In this document: piece by piece, positions 20,578 through 30,596 of the stretch | Layout of the letters: each line of letters starts with the position of its first letter | How positions within the stretch are numbered: the first letter of the stretch is position 1 | Assembly (NCBI RefSeq): GCF_963169125.1 | Contig: NC_084794.1 | Location: 110,026,358 to 110,090,357, forward strand | DNA length: 64,000 nt | DNA from: Humulus lupulus | Taxonomy: Eukaryota > Streptophyta > Magnoliopsida > Rosales > Cannabaceae | Direction: 5' to 3' | Translations under genes and position numbers: made by a program | The notes under the pieces: model-generated | Databases searched by the model: none | What the model saw: only the letters and a program-made list of their open reading frames with translations | Told to the model about the DNA's origin: nothing

Positions 20578-22910
20578 GTACCTCTTCTGGGAGTTGCGGT
20601 ACTTCCGGCAAGGTGCGGTCCTCCGGAAATGGTGGCGACGTGTCCGTCAACGGGTGGCGGAGCAAGGCCGGGCGGATATGGGTTGCCTGGTCCTGAAGCC
20701 AACAAGGCAATGGGCGCCGGAGCGGGAGGAGCAGGAAGTGCTGGGAACTGAGACCCGGGAGCTTGGGGGTGACCGGCTCCAGGAGCGCTAGCGGCCCCCC
20801 TCTGTCCCGGGGAATATGCAGCTCCGTGAACTACCCCGTGTCCGGGATAGATAATGGGTATCCTCACCCACTGACCGAGGTGTCCCGCTCTTGCCAGGGA
20901 CTCGATCTCATCCTTCAGCTGAAGGCACTCATTCGTGGTGTGCCCCACGTCTCCGTGGAACTCACACCTCTTATTGGAGTCTCGCGGACGCCTTCCTCCG
21001 TGAGACACTTTCGGGGGCTTCCTGTAGTTGACCATATTACAGGTCGCCCGATAGACATTCTCTCGCGAGTCTATCAAACTGGTATATTCCGTGAACTTGG
21101 GCTCATAGTCCTTCCGGGGTTTCTTTGAATGGTCTCCCCGGTTGGAGTTTCTTCCGCTTCGTTTGCTCCGCGATTGGCTCAAATTTCGTTCTGGGGCTTC
21201 CGCTTGCGGCTGCGGCATGCCAGGAGCGATACTACATCCGGTTTGTACTGCTCCGTACCCAGAGAAATGGGTTTGACTCGGCGTCTGAGCAGACGCGGAA
21301 GGCCCATCCACACTTGGAGTGAATCGGGCTCCTGGAAGCGTGAGGGCTGGTGCGGGAGCTTGCGAAGCAAAGCTCGGCGCAGTCACGGAAGACGTTGGAG
21401 CCGGGGGAACTCCAAAGGCCTGCTGGTAGGCATCCTCAAGGTTGATGATTCCCTGAGCTTTTGACATGAATTCGGACAGCGTTTCTGCCCGCCTCCTTTG
21501 CATTTCCCCCCATAGCAGGGAGCCGACAGTAAGGCCCGATTGAAGGGCGATCAGCTTCATGTCATCGCTGACCTTGGTTTTTGCAGCAGCTTCCATCATT
21601 CTCTGAATGAAAGCTTTGAGGTTCTCAGTGGGTTGCTGCTTGATGTTGGTTAAGGAACCAACCTCCATGTCGTGGTCGCGGGCAGCAATAAACTGCCTCC
21701 TAAACGCGGACTGTAGCTCCTTCCAACTGTGGATCGATCCGGGAGCTAATCTTTTCCACCAGTCCTCCGCGGACTTGGTAAGGGTGAGTGAGAAGCACAT
21801 GCATTTGGCGTCCTCACTGACACGCGCCACTTGCATCATTTTATTGTATTTAGCTAGGTGGGTACGCGGGTCTGTCCTCCCATCATATAATTCTATGTGA
21901 GGCATTTTGAAGTTATCCGGGAGGGACGTTTCCGCGATCCTCCGAATACATGGTTCCGGGTCTTCATCCTCAGAGTCTGACAGGGCTCCACTTTGCTTCC
22001 GGACCAGCTTGGTCAAGGCCGCAATCTACTCCTCGAGCCTCTTCGTATCACTCTCCGGGAGGTCACGTCCCCGGAGCTTGTCATTAATATGATTTCGGAG
22101 GTCATCTCCGCGAGGCCGGGCCTTTTCTCCTTTGGCCTTTTCATACTTGGCCTCCAACCTTCTTCTTAGGTCCACCGTGGACCAGCTATCCTCGGAGTGC
22201 GAGTTCGCAGCCCGACCGTCCTGGTTGACGGAATCACTGGGGCGGTTGTTCCTTCCCCTAGGCCTGGGTGCCTTAGCACCGGGCCCTTTAGGCACAGAGT
22301 GCCCCCTTGGGGCTGAAGGACGTCTGGGCTTAGGAGCGCCAGAGACCTTCTGCGCGCGGGGGGGGGGGGGGCAGTCGGCCTGGTGATTCACGCCTTTAGG
22401 AGGTGCAGGGGCGTCAGCGCGCACAGGCTCTCCAACTTTTTCTTTGCCCTTGTTAGGGGCGGCTTTGGATGGTCCAGCAGCGGCTGGATCCGGCATGGGG
22501 GCATCAGCACCACCTAAAACAGAGGCATCCTCGTCCGAGTCGCCTAGGTCTCCGAACTTACTTTGGAGGCGCTCCATCATGCGTTGCATTCTTTCGGAGA
22601 CGCGCTCCTGCTCAGCAAGCTTGGCCTTGGTGGCCACCAGTTCTTCGGCTACTTGGACCAGTTCTGGGTCCTTCTCATAGTAGCAGCCGTCCTTGTAATA
22701 ACCGTCTTGGACATACTCTTCTTTGTCTTCTAAGTATGTTGTATCTTTGGTACTGACCCGATCCTGGCGGGATGTCGGGTCTTCACCTTGGTAGTCCAAG
22801 GGTTCGCTTTGCACCACATCTTCCATCACGGTATCGGGGTTGACCGTAGCATTTTTGTCAACAGCGGATTTTCTCGTAGTCACCATCTCTTTAGCACGAA
22901 GTGAATACAA
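20574..22910 (-). pseudogene. Tat1 gag, interrupted by one stop
   Basis: Two frames in the same register, 22910-22026 and 22016-20574, separated only by TAG at 22026-22028. The likely start is Met at 22886 (MVTTRKSA), as in related gags; the listed Met is eight residues earlier. The N-terminal part is charged and Pro-rich. The second part contains the Retrotrans_gag capsid domain ([34 protein letters not shown]) and, near its C-terminus, a zinc-knuckle-like [14 protein letters not shown]. It ends in TGA at 20574, out of frame by one base with pol. The long poly-G run at 22359-22371 lies within its N-terminal half. Confidence 0.9.
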
Positions 22911-22956
22911 AAAACGTACACAGAAAAAGAGCTGACTAACAACTTCCTACAGCTCT

Positions 22957-22973
22957 CAATGAAAGCACCAAAA
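22957..22973 (-). promoter_or_regulatory. Tat1 primer binding site region
   Basis: Minus strand TTTTGGTGCTTTCATTG directly follows the 5' LTR. The same sequence with one or two changes follows the LTR of element F (63489-63505). I do not assign the primer tRNA. Confidence 0.7.
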
Positions 22974-23862
22974 TGTTTACCGAGTTTTTCGGAAACGAAT
23001 ATAAACAGAATAATAAAAAAGATAAGAACTGTAGAAATGCTGAAATGTAACTAAACAAACAGTGTTTTTACGTGGTTCAGGCGTTAACAAGCCCTAGTCC
23101 ACGAGTCGATGTTATTATACTTGGAAAAGGTTACAGTAAGATGGCTGGTGCACAAGAACTTCACACACTCACAGTGTTTCTCTCGGGTTCTCTTGAAGAA
23201 GATGAAGCTAGAGAGATTTTAGTAGAGTTTTTGCTATGTGATTTGTTTGTCCCCCTCCTTCTTGTAAAATGAAGGGGTCTTTATAGCTAGGGTTTTGGAT
23301 TAGGGTTTTTCTCTACGTACATGAGTCTTAATTACACCAGCCATAAATAGGGGATACAATTACTGTAGTAGCATGGCTACAAGACTCTATGTGGGTATAT
23401 TTACGTGAAAGTATGGGGAACACACAAAGTCAGCCGTCCTTTCCAAGTTGTCAGCGGAACAGTAGGCGAAAAGGTACCCTTAGGCGTGCTGGGATGTGTG
23501 CGGCTTTGACCTGACGGGCGTGTCAAGCGGGATCCTGTGTCAGACGGATATCATTCCAAATATGCCTTCTCCCGGACTCGACCGTTCGGTTTTGTTCTGT
23601 GCGAGGCACGGAACTGTTTCCGCGGAGACCACTCGAAGAGCCTCTCCTGGAAGGGGCCTCCCCGAGGGGTATCCTTCGGGAGTCCGGGAGAGTCGACGAG
23701 TTTCCGTGTTGTGCTTGCTTGGAAGAGTAATCCGGAAACTAAACAGGAGAGGCGAAGCCTTTCTGTCTATCCGCGAGCTCTGGTCACTTACCATGAAAGA
23801 CATCGATAATTCTGCTTCCCCGAGGACATCAATCTAAACGCTATCCGGAAATCTGGATAACA
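22974..23862 (-). repeat. Tat1 5' LTR
   Basis: 889 bp, starting TGTTTACCGAG and ending GGATAACA on the plus strand, nearly identical to 9475-10362. The minus-strand TATA box is at about 23279-23286. Confidence 0.95.
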
Positions 23863-23867
23863 GGTAT
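23863..23867. repeat. Target site duplication GGTAT (right)
   Basis: Second copy of the five bases at 9470-9474. Confidence 0.95.
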
Positions 23868-24272
23868 GTTTACTTATCCTATCAACTGTCAATATCGGTC
23901 CTGTCCGATGTAACAAATACATCCGATCTTATCAATTTTGTTAATGTTCTGGAAAGAACATAACACTGCATTGAGTAAGTAGATCATATCGTAAATTGGC
24001 AAGTTAGTGTAAATCCTAGGCACTAACTAATCTTAGGACTAACTTGTTTTGAACATATAATCATATTTATATTCTTCTATGATTACGTAACTATAAATAT
24101 GATTAGCTAGATGCTCGGGATTTAATAAAAGTTTATATTATAAAAATAATCATGAAAATAAAAAATGTGAGCAAAGTGATTGACCAAGTCAAAAAATGAT
24201 TTCTATTCTTTTATTGGTAATAAATGAGATTTCAAACAAATTAAGTTTTAATTAGGGCATAAATCCCTAACA
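23868..24272 (-). repeat. Copia 5' LTR, second part
   Basis: Continues the LTR interrupted at 9474, matching about 1515-1919 and ending CCCTAACA. With the first part it totals about 1848 bp against 1844 bp for the left LTR. Confidence 0.9.
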
Positions 24273-24273
24273 C

Positions 24274-25577
24274 TTTAGGCCCGTGAAATTTTCCTTTTAA
24301 TTATAAGCCCATTCAACTTAAAATCAAGGCCTACATTATTTTCTTTTTATTAATTAATTAAATAATTATTTAAATCCTTTATTAAATTATTTATAATTTG
24401 AACCTTGATTTAAACTTATTTATTAATTTAGATACTAATTAATCTTAATTAATAAATTTGTCCTAATTTCTCTTTTCTTCTCTAAATTACATAACTCTGT
24501 AAAACTATCCAAAATTGACTCGGTTAACTTTGATAATTAAATCAATTAATTGTGACTATCTAGATGATTTTATCCAAGGTACAGTGGGGTCCATGGGCCT
24601 ATGAAATCAAGCTCCAATAAGTTATCATAAATCTAACAAATAAATTTACTAACTTATTAATTCCTCGTGACTCCACTAAAGCCTTAGAATTGCACTCTTG
24701 AATTCATCTTTCGCTCTATAACAAATAAAGATACACTATTAATTATCCATTATTACAGCCATAATTGTCACTCAATCCTCTATAGATGGTCTACAATGAG
24801 ATGGACTAAAATAATGTTTTATCCCTCATTGTATTTTATCCTTAAAACACTTAGTTCCTTTAAAATGATATTTCAGTAAACTAATATTAATTACTGAAAT
24901 GAGATCTCTATCTTTAGCTCCTTGAACCAAACGAAAAGGAAACCATCGTTTCACTTCTTCATCAGAAGGTATAGATATTCATATCTATGATTAACACTCC
25001 CACTCAATTATACTATCGAGTTCCCAAGATGTAAGTATGGGCTAGTCCGTAGGGTAAGCTGGTAACAAACAAGTCAAATAAGTCAAATAATACAATCAGT
25101 TAGAATACTAACCACTCAGAATTGAGATTGAATTGACCTATGGTCAACTATATGATATGACTAGAATAGTTAATACCAGTATGTTTACTTATCCTATCAA
25201 CTGTCAATATCGGTCCTGTCCGATGTAACAAATACATCCAATCTTATCTACTTTGCTAATGTTCTAGAAAGAACAAAATACTGCATTGTGTAAGTAGATC
25301 ATATCGTAGATTGGCAAGTCTGTGTAAATCCTGTGCACTGACTAATCTTAGGACTAACTTATTTTGAACATATAATCATATTTATATTCCACTATGATTA
25401 CGTCACCATAAATATGATTAGCTAGTTGCTCGGGATTTAATAAAAGTTTATATTAAACAAATAATCATGAAAATAAAACATGTGAGCAAAGTGATTGACC
25501 AAGTCAAAAATGATTTATATTCTTTTATTGATAATAAATGAGATTTCAAAGAAATTGAGTTTTAATTAGGGCATAAA
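24274..25577 (-). repeat. Partial copia LTR (second copy)
   Basis: Begins inside the LTR (TTTAGGCCCGTG, equivalent to about 600 in the first LTR) and runs to GGGCATAAA, just short of the normal CCCTAACA end. Same orientation as the neighbouring LTR and directly abutting it. Confidence 0.85.
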
Positions 25578-27050
25578 GCTTGTCAGGGCATAGGCATAGG
25601 AGATATATCGCCTAGGGTAGGGTGATATATCGGCCCTTGGGTTGGTTTTTGAAACATCATGGAATCCGAGCTAGAAACATCCCTTAACTACTTGGACTTG
25701 CTCTTGAAGGTTTTTGACCGAGTTCTGGGCATCTGTTGAAATAAAAAATTCAAATCTTTTCAATTTATATTCATTTATTTATTCATTTTAAAAGGGGTTA
25801 GTTTAACTCCTTGAACTCTTTAAATAGGACCTACTACTCAGCCGTTTCACTCATCATTCAAGCATTCTTTAGAGCTTCCAAGTTACTAAGATTACTCTAG
25901 TGAGAAAACACTTGGTTTTGGGTTAAAAACTTTTCCAATCTAAGCTTTTCTAAACACTTGGGAAGTAAGATAGAGTGTTATTTCGGTATCGAGGTGTAGA
26001 TCAAAGTCATAGTACATTCAAGGTATTCTTATCCTCAAATTTAATCCATCATAGTTCTTTCATTTTCTTCCATTTTTCTTCCAGATCCTAACTCATTATT
26101 ATGGCTTTTGGTTAGGTGTTTAAGTTCCTTGAAACTTAAGGTTTTTCGGTAAGTTTCTATCTTAATTTGTTTAATTCTCTTTTTCATCTCTATATCTTTA
26201 GAAACTCATGATTTTTACTATTGGTTTTAGGAGTGTTCCAATCTCGTTCTTGTCTCCATATCCCGGTTTTTGGTAAGGAAAATAGGTTAGATATATATGT
26301 TATGATATGTTTATGTGATATGATATGATATGTTATGATATGATATGTTGATATGTTAAATGTATGAATATGTTTCGTAGTCACTTGGGGCTTATAGTTG
26401 CTTAGATAGCAAATCCCAAGGTTCTTATCATTATCGTGGTTTAGAGTTATGATTTACCCTACCTCGATTAGTAGACAGAGGACCTAGATGGGTTATCATA
26501 TACTACCTTGTGATCTAACCTACCTCTATTAGTAGACCAAGGACCTAGATGGTTTTATCACATGCTACGGTAATGAGTTAATGCCCATTAATATTGTAGT
26601 CCTATATGATATACGTTTTTACGTCATATGTTTTATGATATAGACTTGTGATTTATGATATATGTTTTTAGTAGATTTTCCTTGCTGGGCATTAGGCTCA
26701 TTCCTTTTATTTTAGATGGTGTAGGAAAATGAACTTGGAAGGCGAGATGGATTCGTGGTAGCTTGGCATGTGTATCCAGGATGGATGGATTGAATGGACT
26801 GCGGGAAGATCGAGAATGACGTTGTTTAAAGTCTTTTAATTGATGTTCTTATGTAATTATGCACTTACTATTTAAAAAATTGATTAAAGTTTATGTTTTT
26901 ATGTTTTATGTACTAAACAATGGGTACCCATACCTTATTTTTTATTTCGTACCGAATTTTGGATTTTTAATGAAGTTCTAATATTTTATATATGTATATA
27001 TTACAAAGTAGTAGTTATGTTTAGTAGTTTTTAATGGTCCGAGGTCTAGA
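25578..27050. repeat. LTR-like repeat 'U1'
   Basis: Homologous to 49430-50557 (U2), including GATATATCG motifs, a stretch beginning TTCAAATCTTTT and a conserved AAGCTTTTCTAAACACTT. It has no coding capacity. Near 26690 the sequence CTTGCTGGGCATTAGGCTCA followed by TGGTGTAGG resembles the chromovirus LTRs elsewhere in the window, so a related LTR in plus orientation is likely. The ends are not defined. Confidence 0.5.
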
Positions 27051-27483
27051 ATATGACTAGAATACATAATAATGGTATGTTTACTTATCCTATCAACTGT
27101 CAATAACGGTCCAGTCTGATGTAACAAATACATCTGATCTTATCTACTTTCCTAATATTCTGGAAAGAACATAACACTACAATGTGTAAGTATATCATAT
27201 CATAGATTGGTAAGTCAGTGTAAATCCTGTGCACTGACTAATCTTAGCACTAACTTATTTTGAACATATAATCATATTTATATTCCAGTGTGATTACGTC
27301 ACAATAAATACGATTAGCTATATGTTGGGGATTTAATAGAAGTTTATATTAAACTTATAATTATGAAAATAAAACATGTGAGCAAAGTGATTGATCAAGT
27401 CAAAAAATGATTTATATTCTTTTGTTGATAATAAATAAGATTACAAAGAAATTGGGTTTTAATTAGGGCATAAAACCCCAACA
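27051..27483 (-). repeat. Partial copia LTR (third copy)
   Basis: Matches the last 430 bp of the copia LTR, ending ACCCCAACA. Its right flank does not resemble the copia polypurine tract, so this is an outer end or a solo fragment. Confidence 0.85.
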
Positions 27484-27670
27484 GAAGAATCCTTCTTGTT
27501 TTTCTTCCTTGAATGTACGCTTGCTTTATCATTTACGTCTTGTTGTTCTTCGTTCTTCTGTTGACAATCGTGCCTCATTTTGCTGTCCAACAGGTACTAG
27601 GGGTTGCATCGCGTCCCTTTATGTCTATCTTGATTGCATCTTTAGAGAATCATCGGTCCTTCATAGGAGT
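27484..27670. other. Unassigned short stretch
   Basis: 187 bp between the copia LTR fragment and LTR A. Two overlapping hydrophobic plus-strand frames start here and run into LTR A; I do not consider them genes. Confidence 0.4.
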
Positions 27671-30335
27671 TGTAATGCCATGGATAGCAAACACCGTTAC
27701 ACTGTGTGTTTTAAATATTGTTACAGTCTCTATATGAGTCTCTTGGTCGTATACATTTAACTAAACGTGATTAACGGTTTAGGGTTAAATTTTTTGGTCA
27801 AAAGGAATAACCATTTCATTTAAAAGGCTAATTATAGTTCATACATGGGATCCCAAAATAACATTTAAAAGGCTAATTATAGTTCAAAAGTTACAACCAG
27901 CCGACCTAAGCGGTAAAATAGGGTTTGAATCTAGTTCCTCTAAGAAACCCCTACCATAGTGGTCGAGTAGATGCATATGTACACGTCGCCACCGAAGCTC
28001 TACAACTCATGGATGGTCCAGCTTCCCTCTCCCCTTACCTACACCACAAAGAACCCATGAGCCGAGGCTTAGTAAGAAAACTTAAACCATGCTCATAAGT
28101 AGTTAACAACATATCATTGAATCATAATTAGGATGCCTACTAGTAATAACCCTACTCATGCATGCATTCTATTCAGATAAGTGACTTTAGTGTCTTCCAA
28201 TTCTAGATGGGATACGTATGGCTACACTCCTCTTCTTCTTTTGATTCTTTTTTCTTTTTGTTTCCCTGGGCTAATTATTTTTCTCCATTCTATTTTAATC
28301 TCCAACCATTTCCTTCAGTTTGTCCTATATAAAAAAAAAAGTGTGGGAGGACGTTGTAGAAGTCTGGGAAGGACAAGCTGCTGACTCCCTTTAACACCAA
28401 TGGTAGATAGAAATCGAACTCAACTGGGCCCGCTTCCCTAAATAAATGACTAATAAGTCATACCGGGGCCCAATGCCCTAGGATATGGGACTATGGAGTC
28501 ACCCTAGGGGCCATTGCCCTATCCTTTATGTAACCAGCCCTGGAGTTGGCCTAGCATACCTAACACTTTAGTTTTTCAACGACCATTGGGTTGGACAAGC
28601 ATATGTCACGCTCCTAATTATGCCTAAACATATTGACTAGTGCTCAGCGCGCTATTGCCATCCTTGACTTATAAGGCAATGCTTCCGACCAGCGCTCAGC
28701 GCGCTACTTCCGTCCTTGAATAATAAGTCAATGATTTTCAATCAAAGAATTCTAACAAGCATACATCATTTAACAATTATCTAAATACAAAGTATTCAAG
28801 CATGCTTACACAAGCAATCACATGCACAATCATAATCATGCTCATTCATTGGGGCCCGAGCTCTAATAAATCTATATTTAACAAGTGGGCCAAGCACTAA
28901 TCACATATTTCACGTATTGGATGGGGTATTCTTACCTCTGGTCCAAGCACAAGTTAGTTAACAATGAACCCCAAGCACAATCTTGTCCCGAGCCCTAGCG
29001 GTACAGTAGTCATAACCATAATAAATGATATTTATCAATATTGTGTAAATAAAGACTTCAAGACCGAGTCCTAGTCTTTGGGACCTTGAATTATACTAAA
29101 CTGAGTAGTAGAATCCTTCCCAAGCCCTTAGGATTAAGTTCCCTCCACCCAAAACATAATTTGGCCAAAATTTCCAATTTCAGACACGTCCCCCCATCAG
29201 AGGCGCCACGACTCTCCTCAATTCAGAGAGCCTAGCCCTCTTTTTCTCTGAACACAGGCCTCAACGCAGCTCAACAAAAGTCGCGGTGCTATGGAAGTTC
29301 AAGGAATCTCCCTGGTCTCTGAGTTCATGAGGGTGGTGACGCCCCAAGAACATGGCTGCGACGCGACCTTGTGAACCTAGTATTTCAAATGTTTTCTCCG
29401 AACCAATTCTCTTGAAATGCACCCCAAAACAGTACCAAACCCATAACTGAGTCCCAAGACATCATCAGTACATCACAAGCAGCAAAACCTAACTCACAAA
29501 CAAATCAATGACTCACCAAAACAATAAAATTCAATCAAATCTTAAGAAACATAGAAAGACAAAACTAAGAAACTTAAAAACTCAAATTACCTCTGATAAA
29601 TCCATTTTCCAGCTAAATTCCCAGGCTATAAAGCTTCGTATCTTCCCTAGAATCTCTATGATTCTAATCTCACTTGAATCCGAGCTCTAAAACTCGAGTT
29701 TCCTTCAAAAACGCTAACGAGCGTAAAGAGAGAATGGGAGTGATATTTTTTTTCTGAGTTAATGAACTCAGGCGTACATTTATGTTTGAACGGTCCCAAA
29801 TGACCAAAATGCCCCCACTTAACCTGCTTCTCACTCAACACCCCATAAGGGAAAAAAATGTCATTTTTACTCTCTAATCTCTCTCTATACCCAAATCTCC
29901 CCAAATAATTCCTCTAAACTTGGAATATTGATATTTCTCTCAAAGTATGATTCATGCTACAATGAGTCCCGGTGATCTCCAGATCACCCACAATACCCCT
30001 TAGCTCGCCCCGAGCCTGGTATTACTTTCCGTTGTGACTAAACCTTGCTTCCTAGGATCAACTCGGGCTGAATAACTCAAATGTATCGACATAATAATGT
30101 GGTGTCAAGTAATATGCACACACACACATATATATACAAAAATAAGCCCTCAATGGGCCAAATTATGAAAATTCACTTCCAATAAGAAACGCGCCCACAT
30201 GCATGCTTAATACACCTAAACATGCCAATATAGTCATATTATAAAATAACCCACATAATTCAATTAAATCAATTATTTCCCTCCTGGCCCCTTAATCAAG
30301 GCGCTAAGCCTTATTAGGGAAATTGGACGTCATAA
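27671..30335 (-). repeat. LTR of A/C (3' LTR)
   Basis: Starts TGTAATGCC on the plus strand and ends next to the polypurine region at about 30335; the end is blurred by mutations. It is about 2.7 kb, similar in length and plan to the E LTR. No gene is supported. It contains a 52-bp tandem duplication (28635-28738) and a CA/TA microsatellite (30117-30138). Confidence 0.75.
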
Positions 30336-30358
30336 TTATCCCCTCCTTAGAGGAATTT
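30336..30358 (-). promoter_or_regulatory. A/C polypurine tract
   Basis: The minus strand reads CTCTAAGGAGGGGATAA just before the LTR, matching the GAGGACGAAATTT/AAGGAGGGG pattern seen in B and E. Confidence 0.65.
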
Positions 30359-30591
30359 TATCCTCAAAATTTCACTTGAACAGCTCGGGATGTTGATCCA
30401 CATGTTGGACTCTAATTCCCAAGTCACTTCCTTGACCTTGTTGTTCCTCCATAAAATCTTAACCCAAGGTATAGTTTTGTTCCTCAAGATCTTGTCCTTC
30501 CTATCTAGTATCTGGATTGGTTGTTCTTCATAGAAAAGATCTGCCTGCATCTCTAGTTCTTCGTAACTCAATACATGAGTCACATATGACA
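30347..30591 (-). pseudogene. A/C chromodomain (integrase C-terminal tail)
   Basis: The minus strand encodes VLSYEELEMQADLFYEEQP, then PIQILDRKDKILRNKTIPW and VKILWRNNKVKEVTWELE: the chromodomain at the end of chromovirus integrase, with the aromatic W and the WELE motif. It is separated from the rest of integrase only by element B; the reading frame is continuous once B and one CATAC copy are removed. Confidence 0.85.
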
Positions 30592-30596
30592 CATAC
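30592..30596. repeat. Target site duplication CATAC (left of B)
   Basis: Matches 38329-38333. Confidence 0.9.

Larger units (their letters stand above)
9475..23862 (-). mobile_element. Tat-type Ty3/gypsy retrotransposon 'Tat1'
   Basis: A complete, 14.4-kb element on the minus strand. LTRs lie at 9475-10362 and 22974-23862, and both ends are flanked by GGTAT (9470-9474 and 23863-23867). I count about 10 substitutions and one indel between the LTRs, roughly 1%, so it is young. The order on the minus strand is LTR, primer site, gag, protease, RT, RNase H, second RNase H, integrase, a long 3' region, polypurine tract, LTR. The extra RNase H and the long 3' region with an antisense gene are features of the Tat/Ogre/Retand lineage. 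Its coding regions carry one frameshift and four premature stops, so this copy is probably not autonomous. Confidence 0.95.
76..24272 (-). mobile_element. Ty1/copia LTR retrotransposon, degenerate, split by Tat1
   Basis: The order on the minus strand is gag zinc knuckle, protease, integrase, RT, RNase H, which is the Ty1/copia (Pseudoviridae-type) order with integrase before RT. Two LTRs of about 1.84 kb lie at 76-1919 and 8032-9474 plus 23868-24272; the second is split by a 14.4-kb gypsy insertion. The LTRs start TGTTA and end AACA on the plus strand. By eye, the first 120 bases differ at roughly a tenth of positions, so the element is old. Long LTRs and the integrase sequence suggest an Angela/Tork-type lineage, but I am not certain. 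No matching target duplication flanks it (AGGTG left, CTTTA right); the right flank is another partial LTR of the same family, so the outer end may have recombined. Confidence 0.85.

Noticed and set aside
76..24272. Target duplication for the whole copia element
   Set aside because: AGGTG on the left and CTTTA on the right do not match; I do not claim one.
27509..27760. Hydrophobic 74-83-residue frames, possible membrane protein
   Set aside because: Two overlapping frames run into LTR A and neither has homology that I recognise.
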